A stretch of DNA of 11,348 nucleotides from an uncultured Caldilineales bacterium (GTDB lineage: Bacteria > Chloroflexota > Anaerolineae > JAAEKA01). Within the stretch, counting starts at the first letter, position 1. Each line of letters starts with the position of its first letter. This document shows positions 1 to 7,492 of the stretch, piece after piece. The notes beneath the pieces are model-generated. The model worked only from the letters and a program-made list of their open reading frames with translations, did not search any database and was not told the DNA's origin. A program made the position numbers and the translations under genes. The DNA lies in assembly GCA_937907455.1 (NCBI GenBank), contig CALESQ010000098.1, positions 1 through 11,348 of the forward strand, in the 5' to 3' direction.

Positions 1-45
1 TTCAAAGATCTGTGGACCTCCGTGTAAAACTCGCCCCCATCCAGG

Positions 46-780
46 GATGCACCCGTCATCACCGGCGCGCTGGACGACTGGCTGTACGACCACGTGGGCG
101 TCTACTCGTGGACCGTGGAGATCTGGAGCCCGCAGCGCCAGGCTGGCATCGAGGAATACAAGTTCATCGACTGGTACCGCGAGCACCCCTTCGAGGACGA
201 CCTGAAGATGCTGGCCTGGAGCGACGAGAAGCTGGAGGGCCAGGGCTACGTGGACTGGTACCCCTTCGAGCATCCGCAGCTGGGGCCGGTGGAGCTGGGC
301 GGTTGGAACGCGCTGCTGGCCTTCCGCAACCCGCCGCCGCAGTTCCTGGAAAAAGAGCTGGCCCTCTTCCCGCGCTGGCTGCTCTGGCACCTGGCCATCT
401 CGCCCCGGTTGGATCTGCTGGAGGCCAGCGCGACGCCGCTGGGCGACGGCGCGCATCGGATACGGTTGGTGGTGCAGAACACGGGCTGGCTGCCCACCTA
501 CGTCACCAAGAAGGCCGTGCAGCGCAAGGCCGTGCGCGGCGTGGTGGCCGAGATCGAGCTGCCCGAGGGTGCGACCCTGGCCACCGGCAAGCCGCGCGAG
601 GAACTGGGCCAGCTGGAGGGCCGCGCCTATCAGAGCGCCGCGCCGCTGGGCTGGACCGCCGACGCCACCGACGATCGGCTGAAGGTCGAGTGGGTGGTGG
701 TCGCGCCGGCCGGCGGCGAGATCAAGCTGTTGGCCCGGCACCCGCGCGCCGGTGTTGTGCGCGCACTGGTAGCCCTCTAA
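46..780 (+). CDS. C-terminal fragment of M14-family zinc carboxypeptidase (5'-truncated or broken)
   Basis: This is the C-terminal part of a peptidase family M14 (zinc carboxypeptidase) protein. The reading frame shows ITGALDDWLYDHVG followed by VYSWTVEIW; the Glu of TVE (codon 118-120) fits the catalytic general-base Glu of M14 enzymes, which lies late in the domain. After it come about 220 residues: a Trp/Pro-rich segment and a C-terminal beta-rich region (RIRLVVQNTGWLPTY and onward) typical of the larger bacterial M14 proteins. The HxxE...H zinc ligands would lie upstream and are absent. The same frame has a TAA at 25-27, and the residues before about codon 46 do not look like M14, so the gene is either frameshifted close to the window edge or a decayed remnant. 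The first possible start in the remaining frame is a GTG at 94, which lies inside the conserved domain and is unlikely to be genuine. A functional peptidase from this fragment alone is not expected. The family call is fairly secure; the pseudogene status is inference. Confidence 0.7.
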   Translation, partial: DAPVITGALDDWLYDHVGVYSWTVEIWSPQRQAGIEEYKFIDWYREHPFEDDLKMLAWSDEKLEGQGYVDWYPFEHPQLGPVELGGWNALLAFRNPPPQFLEKELALFPRWLLWHLAISPRLDLLEASATPLGDGAHRIRLVVQNTGWLPTYVTKKAVQRKAVRGVVAEIELPEGATLATGKPREELGQLEGRAYQSAAPLGWTADATDDRLKVEWVVVAPAGGEIKLLARHPRAGVVRALVAL

Positions 781-804
781 GTACACCCGAGGAATTGCTT
801 TCTC

Positions 805-832
805 GACAGGATCGACAGGATTTCCAGGATTT
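805..832. repeat. 9-bp tandem CAGGAT repeat in convergent gap
   Basis: Three degenerate 9-bp units run in tandem: GACAGGATC, GACAGGATT and TCCAGGATT. They lie in the 81-bp gap between the stop of the peptidase fragment and the stop of the minus-strand regulator. A small GC-rich stem (CCGCTCC with GGGGCGG, 845-860) follows directly after the regulator's stop codon on the minus strand. It lacks a T-tract, so it is only a weak candidate for a transcription end. Confidence 0.55.
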
Positions 833-861
833 GCGGAGGCTTGCCCGCTCCGAGGGGCGGT

Positions 862-3861
862 TCACAGGGCAGACGCCAGCGCTGCGATTTCCTCGAGCGC
901 TGGCGCTGCACCCTTGCTCGGGGTGGGATGTGCCGGCAGTCCGGCCAGGGCATCTTGAGCGCGGGCGCGCTGACGGTCCGGGAACTGCGGTTGCGCCAGC
1001 AGGAAACGCAGGATCTGGGCCGCGCGCTCGTTGTCGCCGGTCTCGCCGAGCAGGCAGCCGATCTCCAGCAGCGCGTCGAGGATGATCGGCAACTCCTGGT
1101 TCTCCATGCCCAACCCCAGCGCCAGGCGCAACTGTTGCAGCGCCTCGTCGTGCTCGGCCACGCCGGCAGCGATCTGACCCAGCCGGTAGTGGCCATCGGC
1201 CTCGCCGGAGCGGTCGCCGATCTCCTGGCTGATCTGGATTGCCTGCTGGCAGAATTGGCGCGCCTGCTGGAGCTCCCCCATCTGCCGGCTGAGCTCGCCC
1301 AGAGTCAGCAGGGCCTGCATCTGGCCGTAGGCGTCGCCCAGCTGCTGGTAGAGGGTCTGGCTGCGCTGCCCGTAAGCCAGCGCCTGCTCGAACCGGCCCA
1401 GCTCGCGGTAGCTGAGGCTGAGACCGGTGAGCAGGTGGGCCATGGTCTGCACGTCACCCGCTCGCTCAGCCACGGCCACGCCCTCCTGGCAGCGGACGCG
1501 CGCGCTCTCGAAGTCGGCCGCCATGAAGGCAACGCCGCCCAGCTCCAGCAGCGCTACCGCCTGACCAGACAGGTTCCCCATCTCCTGCCGCAGCGCCAGG
1601 CATTCCTGCAGCAGGTGCGCTGCCAACGCCAGATCGCCCTCCATGCGCGCTGTGCTGCCTAAGTGGCTCAGCACGAAGGCCAGCTCATCTTTGTCTCCCA
1701 ATGTTCGCCAGGCGGCCATGCTTTTGTGCAGCAGGTCTCTGGCCTCCGCGTAGCGCGCCAGATAGGAGAGGAAACGGCCCGCGCGCGCGGCGGCTTTGTG
1801 GTAGGCCAGGTGAGCGGCGGGGTCAATAGTCGCCAGCGGCTGCACGGCTAACCGCGCAGCGTCGAAGGCCTCGAAGCCCTCGCGGAAGCGGCTGCGAATG
1901 GCCAGGTAGTGGTAGTAGCCGTCGGTTGCTGTGGCGATGCCGGCCACGTCGCGCCGCTCGGCCAGCCACTGCCAGGCCGCGCGCACGTTGTCGATCTGCT
2001 GCTCTATCTCGGCCAGCGCAGCCGGCTGGTCCCGGCCCTGGAGGCGCTCCTGCTGCTGGGCCAGAAAGCCGGCGTAGTAGGCCGCGTGGCTGGTCCGTGT
2101 GTCCTGGACCGCGTTCGCCTGGCTGAGCTTTTCCCAGCCAAATTGCCGGGCGACCTCGTGCAACTGGTAGACCTGGCCCCGCCGCCAGGCCAGCGACTTG
2201 TCCAGCAAAGCGGTGAGCACAGCCGGGGATGCCTGCGCCACATGCGCTGCCGCCTCGCGCGAGAAGGGGCCGCGAAAGACGGAGAGCCGGATGAACGCGG
2301 CCTGCTCGTCGGGCTGCACGCGGCTCCAGGACCAATCGAAGACCGCCCGCAGGCTGCGCTGGCGGTGGGCCACATCGCGGCGCGTGGTGGCCAGGAAGTC
2401 CAGGTTGCGTTCGATCTGGGCCGCGATCTCGGCGCAGCCCAACTGCTGCGTCCAGGCCGCCGCCAGCTCGATGCCCAACGGCAGCCCTTCGACCAGCCGG
2501 CAGATGCGCGCGACGGCAAGCGCGCTCTCAGCGTCCAGAGCAAAGGAGGCATCCACACGGCGGGCGCGCCGCAGAAACAGCTGTACCGCGGCATAGTGGG
2601 CAGGCTCCCGGGCACGTGGCGGCGGGACGGGCAACCCCTCCAGCACAAAGACGCGCTCGGCCTGCAAGTCCAGCCGTTCGCGCGAGGTGGCCAGCACCTT
2701 GACGCCCGGCGCCTGGGCCAGCAGTTCGCACAGCCAGACGGCTGCGTCCAGCCACTCCTCCAGGTTGTCCAGGACTAGCAGCATCTCTTTAGCCCGCACA
2801 AAGGCAATCACCTGCCGGCTGGGTGCGTCCGCGCCGCTTAAGGGACAGCTAAGCACCTGAGCCAGGGCCAGGGCCAGTTGCTCCTGGCTTGCCGGCTGGA
2901 CGGAGGCCAGAGGGGTGAACCAGACGCCGTTCAGGAACATGTGCTGGCAGGACGCGGCTGCCTCCACAGCCAACCGCGTCTTGCCAGCGCCGCCCGGTCC
3001 CACGATGGTCAGCAGCCGGTTGTTGGGGGAGGCCAGCAGGGCGCGCAGCTCGGCCAGCTCCTGCTCTCGGCCTACGAAGCCGGTCAGGGCAGCGGGCAGG
3101 TTGTGCCGCGGTCCATGCATGGCGGCGCGAATACGGTGATAGGTCTCAGTGGTCTCGCTGGACGGCTCAGCATCGAACTCCCGGCGCAGCACCTGGCGAC
3201 AGACCTGGTATTGCGCCAGAGCGGCGCTGAATTGGCCGCAGCGCGCCAGGGCTGTCATGCGTTGGCGGTGAGCCTCCTCGCGCCATGGGTCCATGGCCAG
3301 CAGCTGCGCTGAGGTCTCGCTGGCCTCCTGGCAGTCACCGCACTCCAGCAGCAGTTGGGTCAGCGTGTCCAGCGCATGCAACGCCAACTCGCGCAGGCGG
3401 ACCCGCTCCACCAGCGCCCAGTCCTCGAAGTCCGGCGCGTCGCGCACGTAGAAACCTTCCAGGAAGTCGCCGCGATACAGAACCAGCGCCTGGCGCAGCA
3501 GGCCAATGCGCTGGCCGGCGGGCTGCCCCTCGCTCAGGCGCAGCAGATCCAAGAAGGCCTCGACGTCCAAGAGGTGGGGGACGGCGCGGTCGAAAGCCAC
3601 CGTGTCGCGGGTGATTTGCAGGTACGGCTCGAACAGCTTGCGCAGGTTGCTGAGGGCCTGGCGCAGGTTGTTGGCCGCGGCCGCATCGGGCATCTCGCCC
3701 CACAGCAGGCCGGCCAGCGCGTCGCGCTGGTGCGGCCGGCCGGTGACGGCCAGGTAGGCCAGCAACGCCGGCACCTTGCTCGACATAAAGCTTGTCACCG
3801 GTGCGCCGTTCTGCTTGATCTGCAGCCCACCCAGCGAAAGAATCTCCAAATTCGACGCCAT
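862..3861 (-). CDS. SARP/AfsR-like transcriptional regulator (wHTH-BTAD-NB-ARC-TPR), 999 aa
   Basis: This is a large cytoplasmic STAND-type transcriptional regulator. In order from the ATG at 3861: a winged-helix OmpR-like DNA-binding domain (about residues 4-95, with LLAYLAVTG and ALAGLLWG); a bacterial transcriptional activator (BTAD) helical domain (about 97-248); and an NB-ARC ATPase with P-loop GPGGAGKT (288-295), a hydrophobic Walker B strand LLVLDNLEEWLD (361-372), an ATSRERL sensor (392-398) and a GLPLGIELAA motif (459-468). A linker follows, then a TPR superhelix (about 680-960, with repeated LG...A...G.. helices such as ALLELGGVAFMAADFESA). All NTPase motifs look intact. ATP-dependent oligomerisation triggered by ligand or partner binding at the TPRs is the family model; the inducer is unknown. 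A TTG at 3876 also opens the frame, but the ATG at 3861 has GGAG six bases upstream. The gene converges on the peptidase fragment and diverges from the 69-aa gene at 3986, sharing a 124-bp regulatory region with it. Confidence 0.9.
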   Translation of the reverse strand: MASNLEILSLGGLQIKQNGAPVTSFMSSKVPALLAYLAVTGRPHQRDALAGLLWGEMPDAAAANNLRQALSNLRKLFEPYLQITRDTVAFDRAVPHLLDVEAFLDLLRLSEGQPAGQRIGLLRQALVLYRGDFLEGFYVRDAPDFEDWALVERVRLRELALHALDTLTQLLLECGDCQEASETSAQLLAMDPWREEAHRQRMTALARCGQFSAALAQYQVCRQVLRREFDAEPSSETTETYHRIRAAMHGPRHNLPAALTGFVGREQELAELRALLASPNNRLLTIVGPGGAGKTRLAVEAAASCQHMFLNGVWFTPLASVQPASQEQLALALAQVLSCPLSGADAPSRQVIAFVRAKEMLLVLDNLEEWLDAAVWLCELLAQAPGVKVLATSRERLDLQAERVFVLEGLPVPPPRAREPAHYAAVQLFLRRARRVDASFALDAESALAVARICRLVEGLPLGIELAAAWTQQLGCAEIAAQIERNLDFLATTRRDVAHRQRSLRAVFDWSWSRVQPDEQAAFIRLSVFRGPFSREAAAHVAQASPAVLTALLDKSLAWRRGQVYQLHEVARQFGWEKLSQANAVQDTRTSHAAYYAGFLAQQQERLQGRDQPAALAEIEQQIDNVRAAWQWLAERRDVAGIATATDGYYHYLAIRSRFREGFEAFDAARLAVQPLATIDPAAHLAYHKAAARAGRFLSYLARYAEARDLLHKSMAAWRTLGDKDELAFVLSHLGSTARMEGDLALAAHLLQECLALRQEMGNLSGQAVALLELGGVAFMAADFESARVRCQEGVAVAERAGDVQTMAHLLTGLSLSYRELGRFEQALAYGQRSQTLYQQLGDAYGQMQALLTLGELSRQMGELQQARQFCQQAIQISQEIGDRSGEADGHYRLGQIAAGVAEHDEALQQLRLALGLGMENQELPIILDALLEIGCLLGETGDNERAAQILRFLLAQPQFPDRQRARAQDALAGLPAHPTPSKGAAPALEEIAALASAL

Positions 3862-3917
3862 GCCAGGCTCCAGCAAATGATTTCCAAATGATCGGGGTGT
3901 ATGATGTCGGCGTAAGG

Positions 3918-3943
3918 CTGCGGTGCGACAGTCGCAACCGCAG
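3918..3943. promoter_or_regulatory. Near-perfect palindrome in divergent region, candidate operator or 5'-UTR hairpin
   Basis: The arms CTGCGGTGCGA (3918-3928) and TCGCAACCGCAG (3932-3943) are reverse complements across 11 bp, interrupted only by one bulged A at 3936, with a CAG spacer. The element lies between the divergent regulator and small-protein genes and begins just downstream of the predicted regulator start point. That position suits an operator for autoregulation or a leader hairpin. It is not followed by a T-tract, so a terminator is less likely. Confidence 0.5.
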
Positions 3944-3951
3944 TGGCAGCC

Positions 3952-3979
3952 AGTATAGCACGTTTGCTGTCAGGTGCAA
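3952..3979 (-). promoter_or_regulatory. Candidate promoter of the SARP regulator (extended -10)
   Basis: Read on the minus strand, TGCTATACT (3960-3952) matches an extended -10 element (TGn plus a hexamer one base from TATAAT). A weak -35-like TTGCAC lies 16 bp upstream (3979-3974). Transcription would start near 3945, giving an untranslated leader of about 84 nt before the ATG at 3861. The assignment rests on consensus matching only, and the -35 match is poor. Sigma-factor preferences in this phylum may differ from the model consensus. Confidence 0.4.
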
Positions 3980-3985
3980 GCACAA

Positions 3986-4195
3986 ATGTCACAAAACACC
4001 ACGCCGCCATCGCCGCGCTATCAATTCTTTATCCTGGGCCTGTGGGCGCAGCCGGCTCAAGCGGGCCGGCCCAGCGAATGGCGCATCAGCCTGGAGAACC
4101 CGCGAACGGCTGAACGCAGCGGATTCAGCAGCCTGGCAGGCCTGGATGCCTTTCTGGCAGCGTGGATGGAGGAGCGGGCGAGTGGTGACCGGTGA
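3986..4195 (+). CDS. Small hypothetical protein, 69 aa
   Basis: This small protein has no recognised domain name. It begins MSQNTTPPSP, continues with RYQFFILGLWAQ and then WRISLENPRTAERSGFSSL, and ends with a LAGLDAFLAAWMEE helix. The pattern W-R-[hydrophobic]-S-L-E-x-x-R-T-x-x-R-x-G-F-x-S-L, followed by an amphipathic helix, looks like a compact alpha/beta domain, and I recall similar short hypothetical proteins in Chloroflexota (memory, not checked). There is no signal peptide or membrane segment, so it is probably cytoplasmic. The ATG at 3986 has AGGTG nine bases upstream; a GTG at 3974 is an alternative start adding four residues. It is divergent from the SARP regulator, with the near-palindrome between them, which suggests a co-regulated partner or target. 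Its last codons and stop lie inside a heptamer repeat, so the C-terminus may have been set by repeat insertion. Confidence 0.6.
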   Translation: MSQNTTPPSPRYQFFILGLWAQPAQAGRPSEWRISLENPRTAERSGFSSLAGLDAFLAAWMEERASGDR

Positions 4196-4211
4196 ACGGT
4201 GATCAGTGACC
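4184..4211. repeat. Heptanucleotide tandem repeat (GGTGAYC-type), four units
   Basis: Four consecutive 7-bp units are visible: GGTGACC, GGTGAAC, GGTGATC and AGTGACC. The array overlaps the last codons of the 69-aa gene, whose TGA stop (4193-4195) is formed by the second unit. It runs almost directly into the palindrome at 4218-4254. Short tandem heptamers of this sort are typical of intergenic DNA in some filamentous bacteria. Confidence 0.6.
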
Positions 4212-4217
4212 TGCCGG

Positions 4218-4254
4218 CAGAGTTGCCAACTTTTCCGGAAAGTTGGCAACTCTG
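4218..4254. repeat. Palindromic repeat, copy 1 (core GCCAACTTTTCCG)
   Basis: A perfect 16-bp inverted repeat (4218-4233 with 4239-4254) encloses a 5-base TCCGG loop. The core, GCCAACTTTTCCG with its complement, recurs at 7493-7531, so this is a dispersed palindromic element rather than a one-off hairpin. It lies 56 bp before the start of the large surface-protein gene and 22 bp after the stop of the small gene. It could act as a transcription terminator or as a target for a REP-like element. Confidence 0.75.
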
Positions 4255-4296
4255 TGCGCCAGAGTCGCCCCGATGCCCCACTCTCAGTAGCAGATC

Positions 4297-4302
4297 AGGA
4301 GG
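4297..4302 (+). promoter_or_regulatory. Strong ribosome binding site (AGGAGG) deciding the start at 4311
   Basis: A full AGGAGG lies eight bases before the ATG at 4311. It settles the start against the upstream in-frame ATG at 4206, which would translate through the palindrome, and against the downstream ATG at 4374, which would also give a signal peptide. Confidence 0.75.
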
Positions 4303-4310
4303 TTCCTTCG

Positions 4311-7300
4311 ATGCAAAGCCGTTCTTGTTTCCTTCGCACGCTATCGCCTTCCTTGACCCGCGCGGCAGCGCGTATGCGCAGGTTGCTGCCAATCCTGTTG
4401 CTCGCATGTCTGGCGATTGCTGCCGCGCCAACTGCGCTGGCAGCCGGCGACCAGCAGGCTCAGGCTAGACCCGAAGCGCCGGCCGCGGTGGTCATCGTCG
4501 AGCCCGGCTGGGTGCTCAGCAGCTCGACGCCTGCCACCGATCCTGTCGCTGCGCACTACAACCCCGTGGACGGCTTGCTCTACTTCGGCCGGCGTCCCAC
4601 CACCGGCACGGGGGGCAACCTGAACCGCGTCGACGCCGACGGCACGATCTCGTCGATCACCACCGCCGACCGGCCCGGCGCAGTCTTCGTCGATCCGGCC
4701 GACGGCGACATCTTCCTGGCGGAGGACTACGGCGGCAGGGTGTTCCGCACCGCCTTCGGTGACACGTCGCGCGGCATTTGGATCGACGAATTCGGCGGCA
4801 CCGGCGACGACGACCCTGTGGGCATGGCGGTGGCGCCGCCCAGCTACAGCGGGCCGATCGTGAGCGCTGGAGAGGCGCTGATCGTGGATCGCGGCAACGA
4901 TGGCGGCGACGTCATCTGGCAGTGGTCTCTGGACACGGCCGAGGGCGAAGTGCTGGTCTACAGCGACAGCGCCAGCGGCGGCACGTTGACCGACTCCGTG
5001 GATGTGGCCATCGGCCTGTCGGCCATCTACATCGTGGACACCAAAGGCACGGCCGATGGCGCCATCTTTCGTTTGGACGCTGGGCCGGCGCTGACGCCGA
5101 TCAGCACCTCTGTACCTATCGCCGATCCCAGGGGTGTCACCATCGATCCGCTGACCGGCGACCTGTGGGTGACCGACGCCACGCCGCCGCGGCTGCTGCG
5201 GGTCAACCCGACCACGGGCGCGGTCAGCGAGATGGTCACCGGCTTCACCGGGATCTTGTGGGCATCGGTCGATGCGACGCCCGACGGCAACCACATCTTC
5301 GTCACTGACTGGAGCGGCGACACGATATACACCTTCAGCCGCGTGCCGGAGAACCAGTTCCACTTCGACAAGACGGCGCTGGCGCCGCGCTGGCAGGTGA
5401 CGGTGGACCCGCAGAGCGGCGCGCTGCAGCACCGCGTCAACCAGAGCTACAACCTCTCGTATTACTACGGCAGCCCGGACGCCAACGCTTCGCCGCTGTC
5501 GGTGACCGTCGAGGACCCGTTGCCGGCCGGCATGACGTTCACCGGCGAGACGCACACTGCGGCGATGACCTTCGGGCAGGCCGGCCAGACGCTGACCTGG
5601 CAGTCGCAGGGGCAGGTGGCGCGCGGCGAGTCTGGCCTGATCAGCCTGACAGCCAGCTATGACAGCCCTGGGGCGGGTGATATCTTCACCAACACGGCAA
5701 CCCTGAACGCCGGCCAGGTCAGCCTGGAGGCCGAGGCTGTGACGCAGATCCCGGTGCTGGCGCCGCTGCTGATAGCGCCTGGCAGCGGGGAGCTCTGCCC
5801 CGGCGCCGTCGATGTGCGCGGCGTCACCCAGCCAAATCTGGATGTGCTGGTGTTCATCGACGGCGTTCAGGTGCTGCAAACGCAGTCCGACGCCGAGGGG
5901 CGCTTCAGTGTCGCCTCCACCTACGGCGGCAGCGCCACGGAGTCGCTGACGGTGCAGGCCTGTATCCCCGGCGGCGCGTGCAGCGCGTTCAGCTCGCCCG
6001 TTACCCTGCGCCCGCCGCTGAGCTTCTGGTGTCCGCAGCGCTCGTTCTGGGAAGGCACGCCGGCGGTGGGACCGAAGGCGGGTGAGCACCTGGTGTTCCA
6101 GTTTCGCGACAACACAGGCGAGTTCTCCAGCCAGAACTGGCGCATCCCCGGCGTCTACGGTTTCTGGAACACGACGCTGCACCTGCACGCCTGCAACTGC
6201 CCGCCGGCCAGCGGCACGACCGCTCCGCCCAGCAGCGTCTGGATCATCGCCGATAACCATCGTTACGACCCCGTCAGCGGTTCACACCCTGACTACACCT
6301 TCGCGATCACCGGCGGCGCGCACAACGTGGTCTTCTGGGCCGACTGCGGCGGCAACTACATCTCCTCCACCGGCCGCATTCTGATCGACCCCGACGGCTA
6401 CGTGTTCGACGTGACGCAGGGCTTCGATCCCAACGACCCGACGGCGCACGCGATCGATGGCGTGACCGTGACCCTCTACGAGCTCGTGCCGGAGTGGGGC
6501 GGCTGGACGCCGTGGCCGGCTGGGCTGTACAACAACCAGGCCAACCCGCAGGTGACGGGCGCGGATGGCTACTTCGCCTTCTTTACGCCGCCCGGCCAGT
6601 ACTACCTGCAAGTGGAGGGCAAGCCCGGCTACCAGCCCTGGCGCAGCCCGGTGATCACCGTGGTCAACGAGATCGTGCACGTCAACGTGCCCTATACGCC
6701 CTGGACGGAGCCGCCTGCGGTCGAGACGGTGACCGAGATCCTGCTGACCGCCAGCGGGCCGCAGCCGGCCAGCGTCATCGTGCCGGCCGGCACGACGGTG
6801 CAGTGGCGGGCCGAGGTGGATGGGCTGCTGCCGCCTGCCGCGCTGGCCGACCTGACCGAGAACCCGGTGCTGCACCCGCTAAGCGCGCTCAACCCCCTCA
6901 GCACCACGCTGGGCTGGGATGGCGGCATGGTGGCGCCGGGCCGGATCTACCAGCGGCAACTGACTGAGCCCGGCCGCTACACCTACAGCGACGGCCTGGG
7001 CAACGAGGCTGAGCTGTGCGTGGACACCTGCGCGCCGTTGGCGGTGACGCTGGCCGGCTTCGCAGCGGCAGGCCGCGTCGACCACGTCCAGGTGAGCTGG
7101 GAGACGGTGAGCGAGATCGACAACGCCGGGTTCAACCTGTACCGGGCAACCAGGGATGACTGGAGCAGCGCTGCGCTGTTGGCTGCGGTTCCTTCACAGG
7201 CGCCTGGCAGCGCGCAGGGCTTTGCCTACGGCTACCAAGACTTCGACGTGCAACCGGGCCAGGTCTACTGGTACTGGCTGGAGGATATCGACCTGAGTGG

Positions 7301-7472
7301 CGCGACGACGCGGCACGGGCCGGTCAGCGCCATGCTGCAAACGCCGACGGCGGTGACGCTGTCACACTTTGTTGCAGCGCCCATACCCCGGCGGCTGGCC
7401 TTGCCAGGCGCTGCATGGCTGATGCTTGCCGCGCTGGCATTCAGCGTAACGCTGGCAAGGCGCGTGCGTTAG
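4311..7472 (+). CDS. Secreted multidomain surface protein: beta-propeller, DUF11-like, Ig-like and FN3-like modules with C-terminal anchor, 1053 aa
   Basis: This is an exported, probably cell-surface protein of unknown function. Residues 1-45 form a long signal peptide (Arg-rich, then LLPILLLACLAIAAA, cut near ALAA-GD). About 65-345 is an NHL/SMP-30-like beta-propeller with repeated blades such as DPLTGDLWVTD and TPDGNHIFVTDWSGDTIYTF. About 365-480 resembles DUF11 (VEDPLPAGMTFTGE). About 485-565 is an Ig-like module (LDVLVFIDGVQV). A Cys/Trp-rich segment follows (570-690, with HACNCPP). About 695-795 resembles a Cna-B/carboxypeptidase-regulatory fold (DGVTVTLYE, GADGYFAFFTPPGQYYL). About 810-905 looks like a cupredoxin fold without clear copper ligands (VPAGTTVQW, EPGRYTYSDG). 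About 910-1010 is FN3-like, with IDNAGFNLYR. The end has a hydrophobic helix (about 1029-1049) and an Arg-rich tail, which suggests anchoring or a sorting signal. Adhesion or envelope roles are plausible; no catalytic motif is evident. It stands alone between two copies of one palindromic repeat. Confidence 0.85.
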   Translation: MQSRSCFLRTLSPSLTRAAARMRRLLPILLLACLAIAAAPTALAAGDQQAQARPEAPAAVVIVEPGWVLSSSTPATDPVAAHYNPVDGLLYFGRRPTTGTGGNLNRVDADGTISSITTADRPGAVFVDPADGDIFLAEDYGGRVFRTAFGDTSRGIWIDEFGGTGDDDPVGMAVAPPSYSGPIVSAGEALIVDRGNDGGDVIWQWSLDTAEGEVLVYSDSASGGTLTDSVDVAIGLSAIYIVDTKGTADGAIFRLDAGPALTPISTSVPIADPRGVTIDPLTGDLWVTDATPPRLLRVNPTTGAVSEMVTGFTGILWASVDATPDGNHIFVTDWSGDTIYTFSRVPENQFHFDKTALAPRWQVTVDPQSGALQHRVNQSYNLSYYYGSPDANASPLSVTVEDPLPAGMTFTGETHTAAMTFGQAGQTLTWQSQGQVARGESGLISLTASYDSPGAGDIFTNTATLNAGQVSLEAEAVTQIPVLAPLLIAPGSGELCPGAVDVRGVTQPNLDVLVFIDGVQVLQTQSDAEGRFSVASTYGGSATESLTVQACIPGGACSAFSSPVTLRPPLSFWCPQRSFWEGTPAVGPKAGEHLVFQFRDNTGEFSSQNWRIPGVYGFWNTTLHLHACNCPPASGTTAPPSSVWIIADNHRYDPVSGSHPDYTFAITGGAHNVVFWADCGGNYISSTGRILIDPDGYVFDVTQGFDPNDPTAHAIDGVTVTLYELVPEWGGWTPWPAGLYNNQANPQVTGADGYFAFFTPPGQYYLQVEGKPGYQPWRSPVITVVNEIVHVNVPYTPWTEPPAVETVTEILLTASGPQPASVIVPAGTTVQWRAEVDGLLPPAALADLTENPVLHPLSALNPLSTTLGWDGGMVAPGRIYQRQLTEPGRYTYSDGLGNEAELCVDTCAPLAVTLAGFAAAGRVDHVQVSWETVSEIDNAGFNLYRATRDDWSSAALLAAVPSQAPGSAQGFAYGYQDFDVQPGQVYWYWLEDIDLSGATTRHGPVSAMLQTPTAVTLSHFVAAPIPRRLALPGAAWLMLAALAFSVTLARRVR

Positions 7473-7492
7473 CGATTGCGCTGATTGTGGAT

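Noticed and set aside
841..1662. Long plus-strand open frame opposite the regulator
   Set aside because: It is antisense to the TPR-coding part of the regulator and is Leu/Ala/Gln-rich as expected for a GC-rich shadow frame; it has no domain and no clear ribosome site.
4341..6260. 639-residue minus-strand open frame
   Set aside because: It lies opposite the surface-protein gene, is Arg/Ala/Gly/Val-rich and lacks recognisable motifs, while the plus strand shows a signal peptide, domains and a strong AGGAGG.
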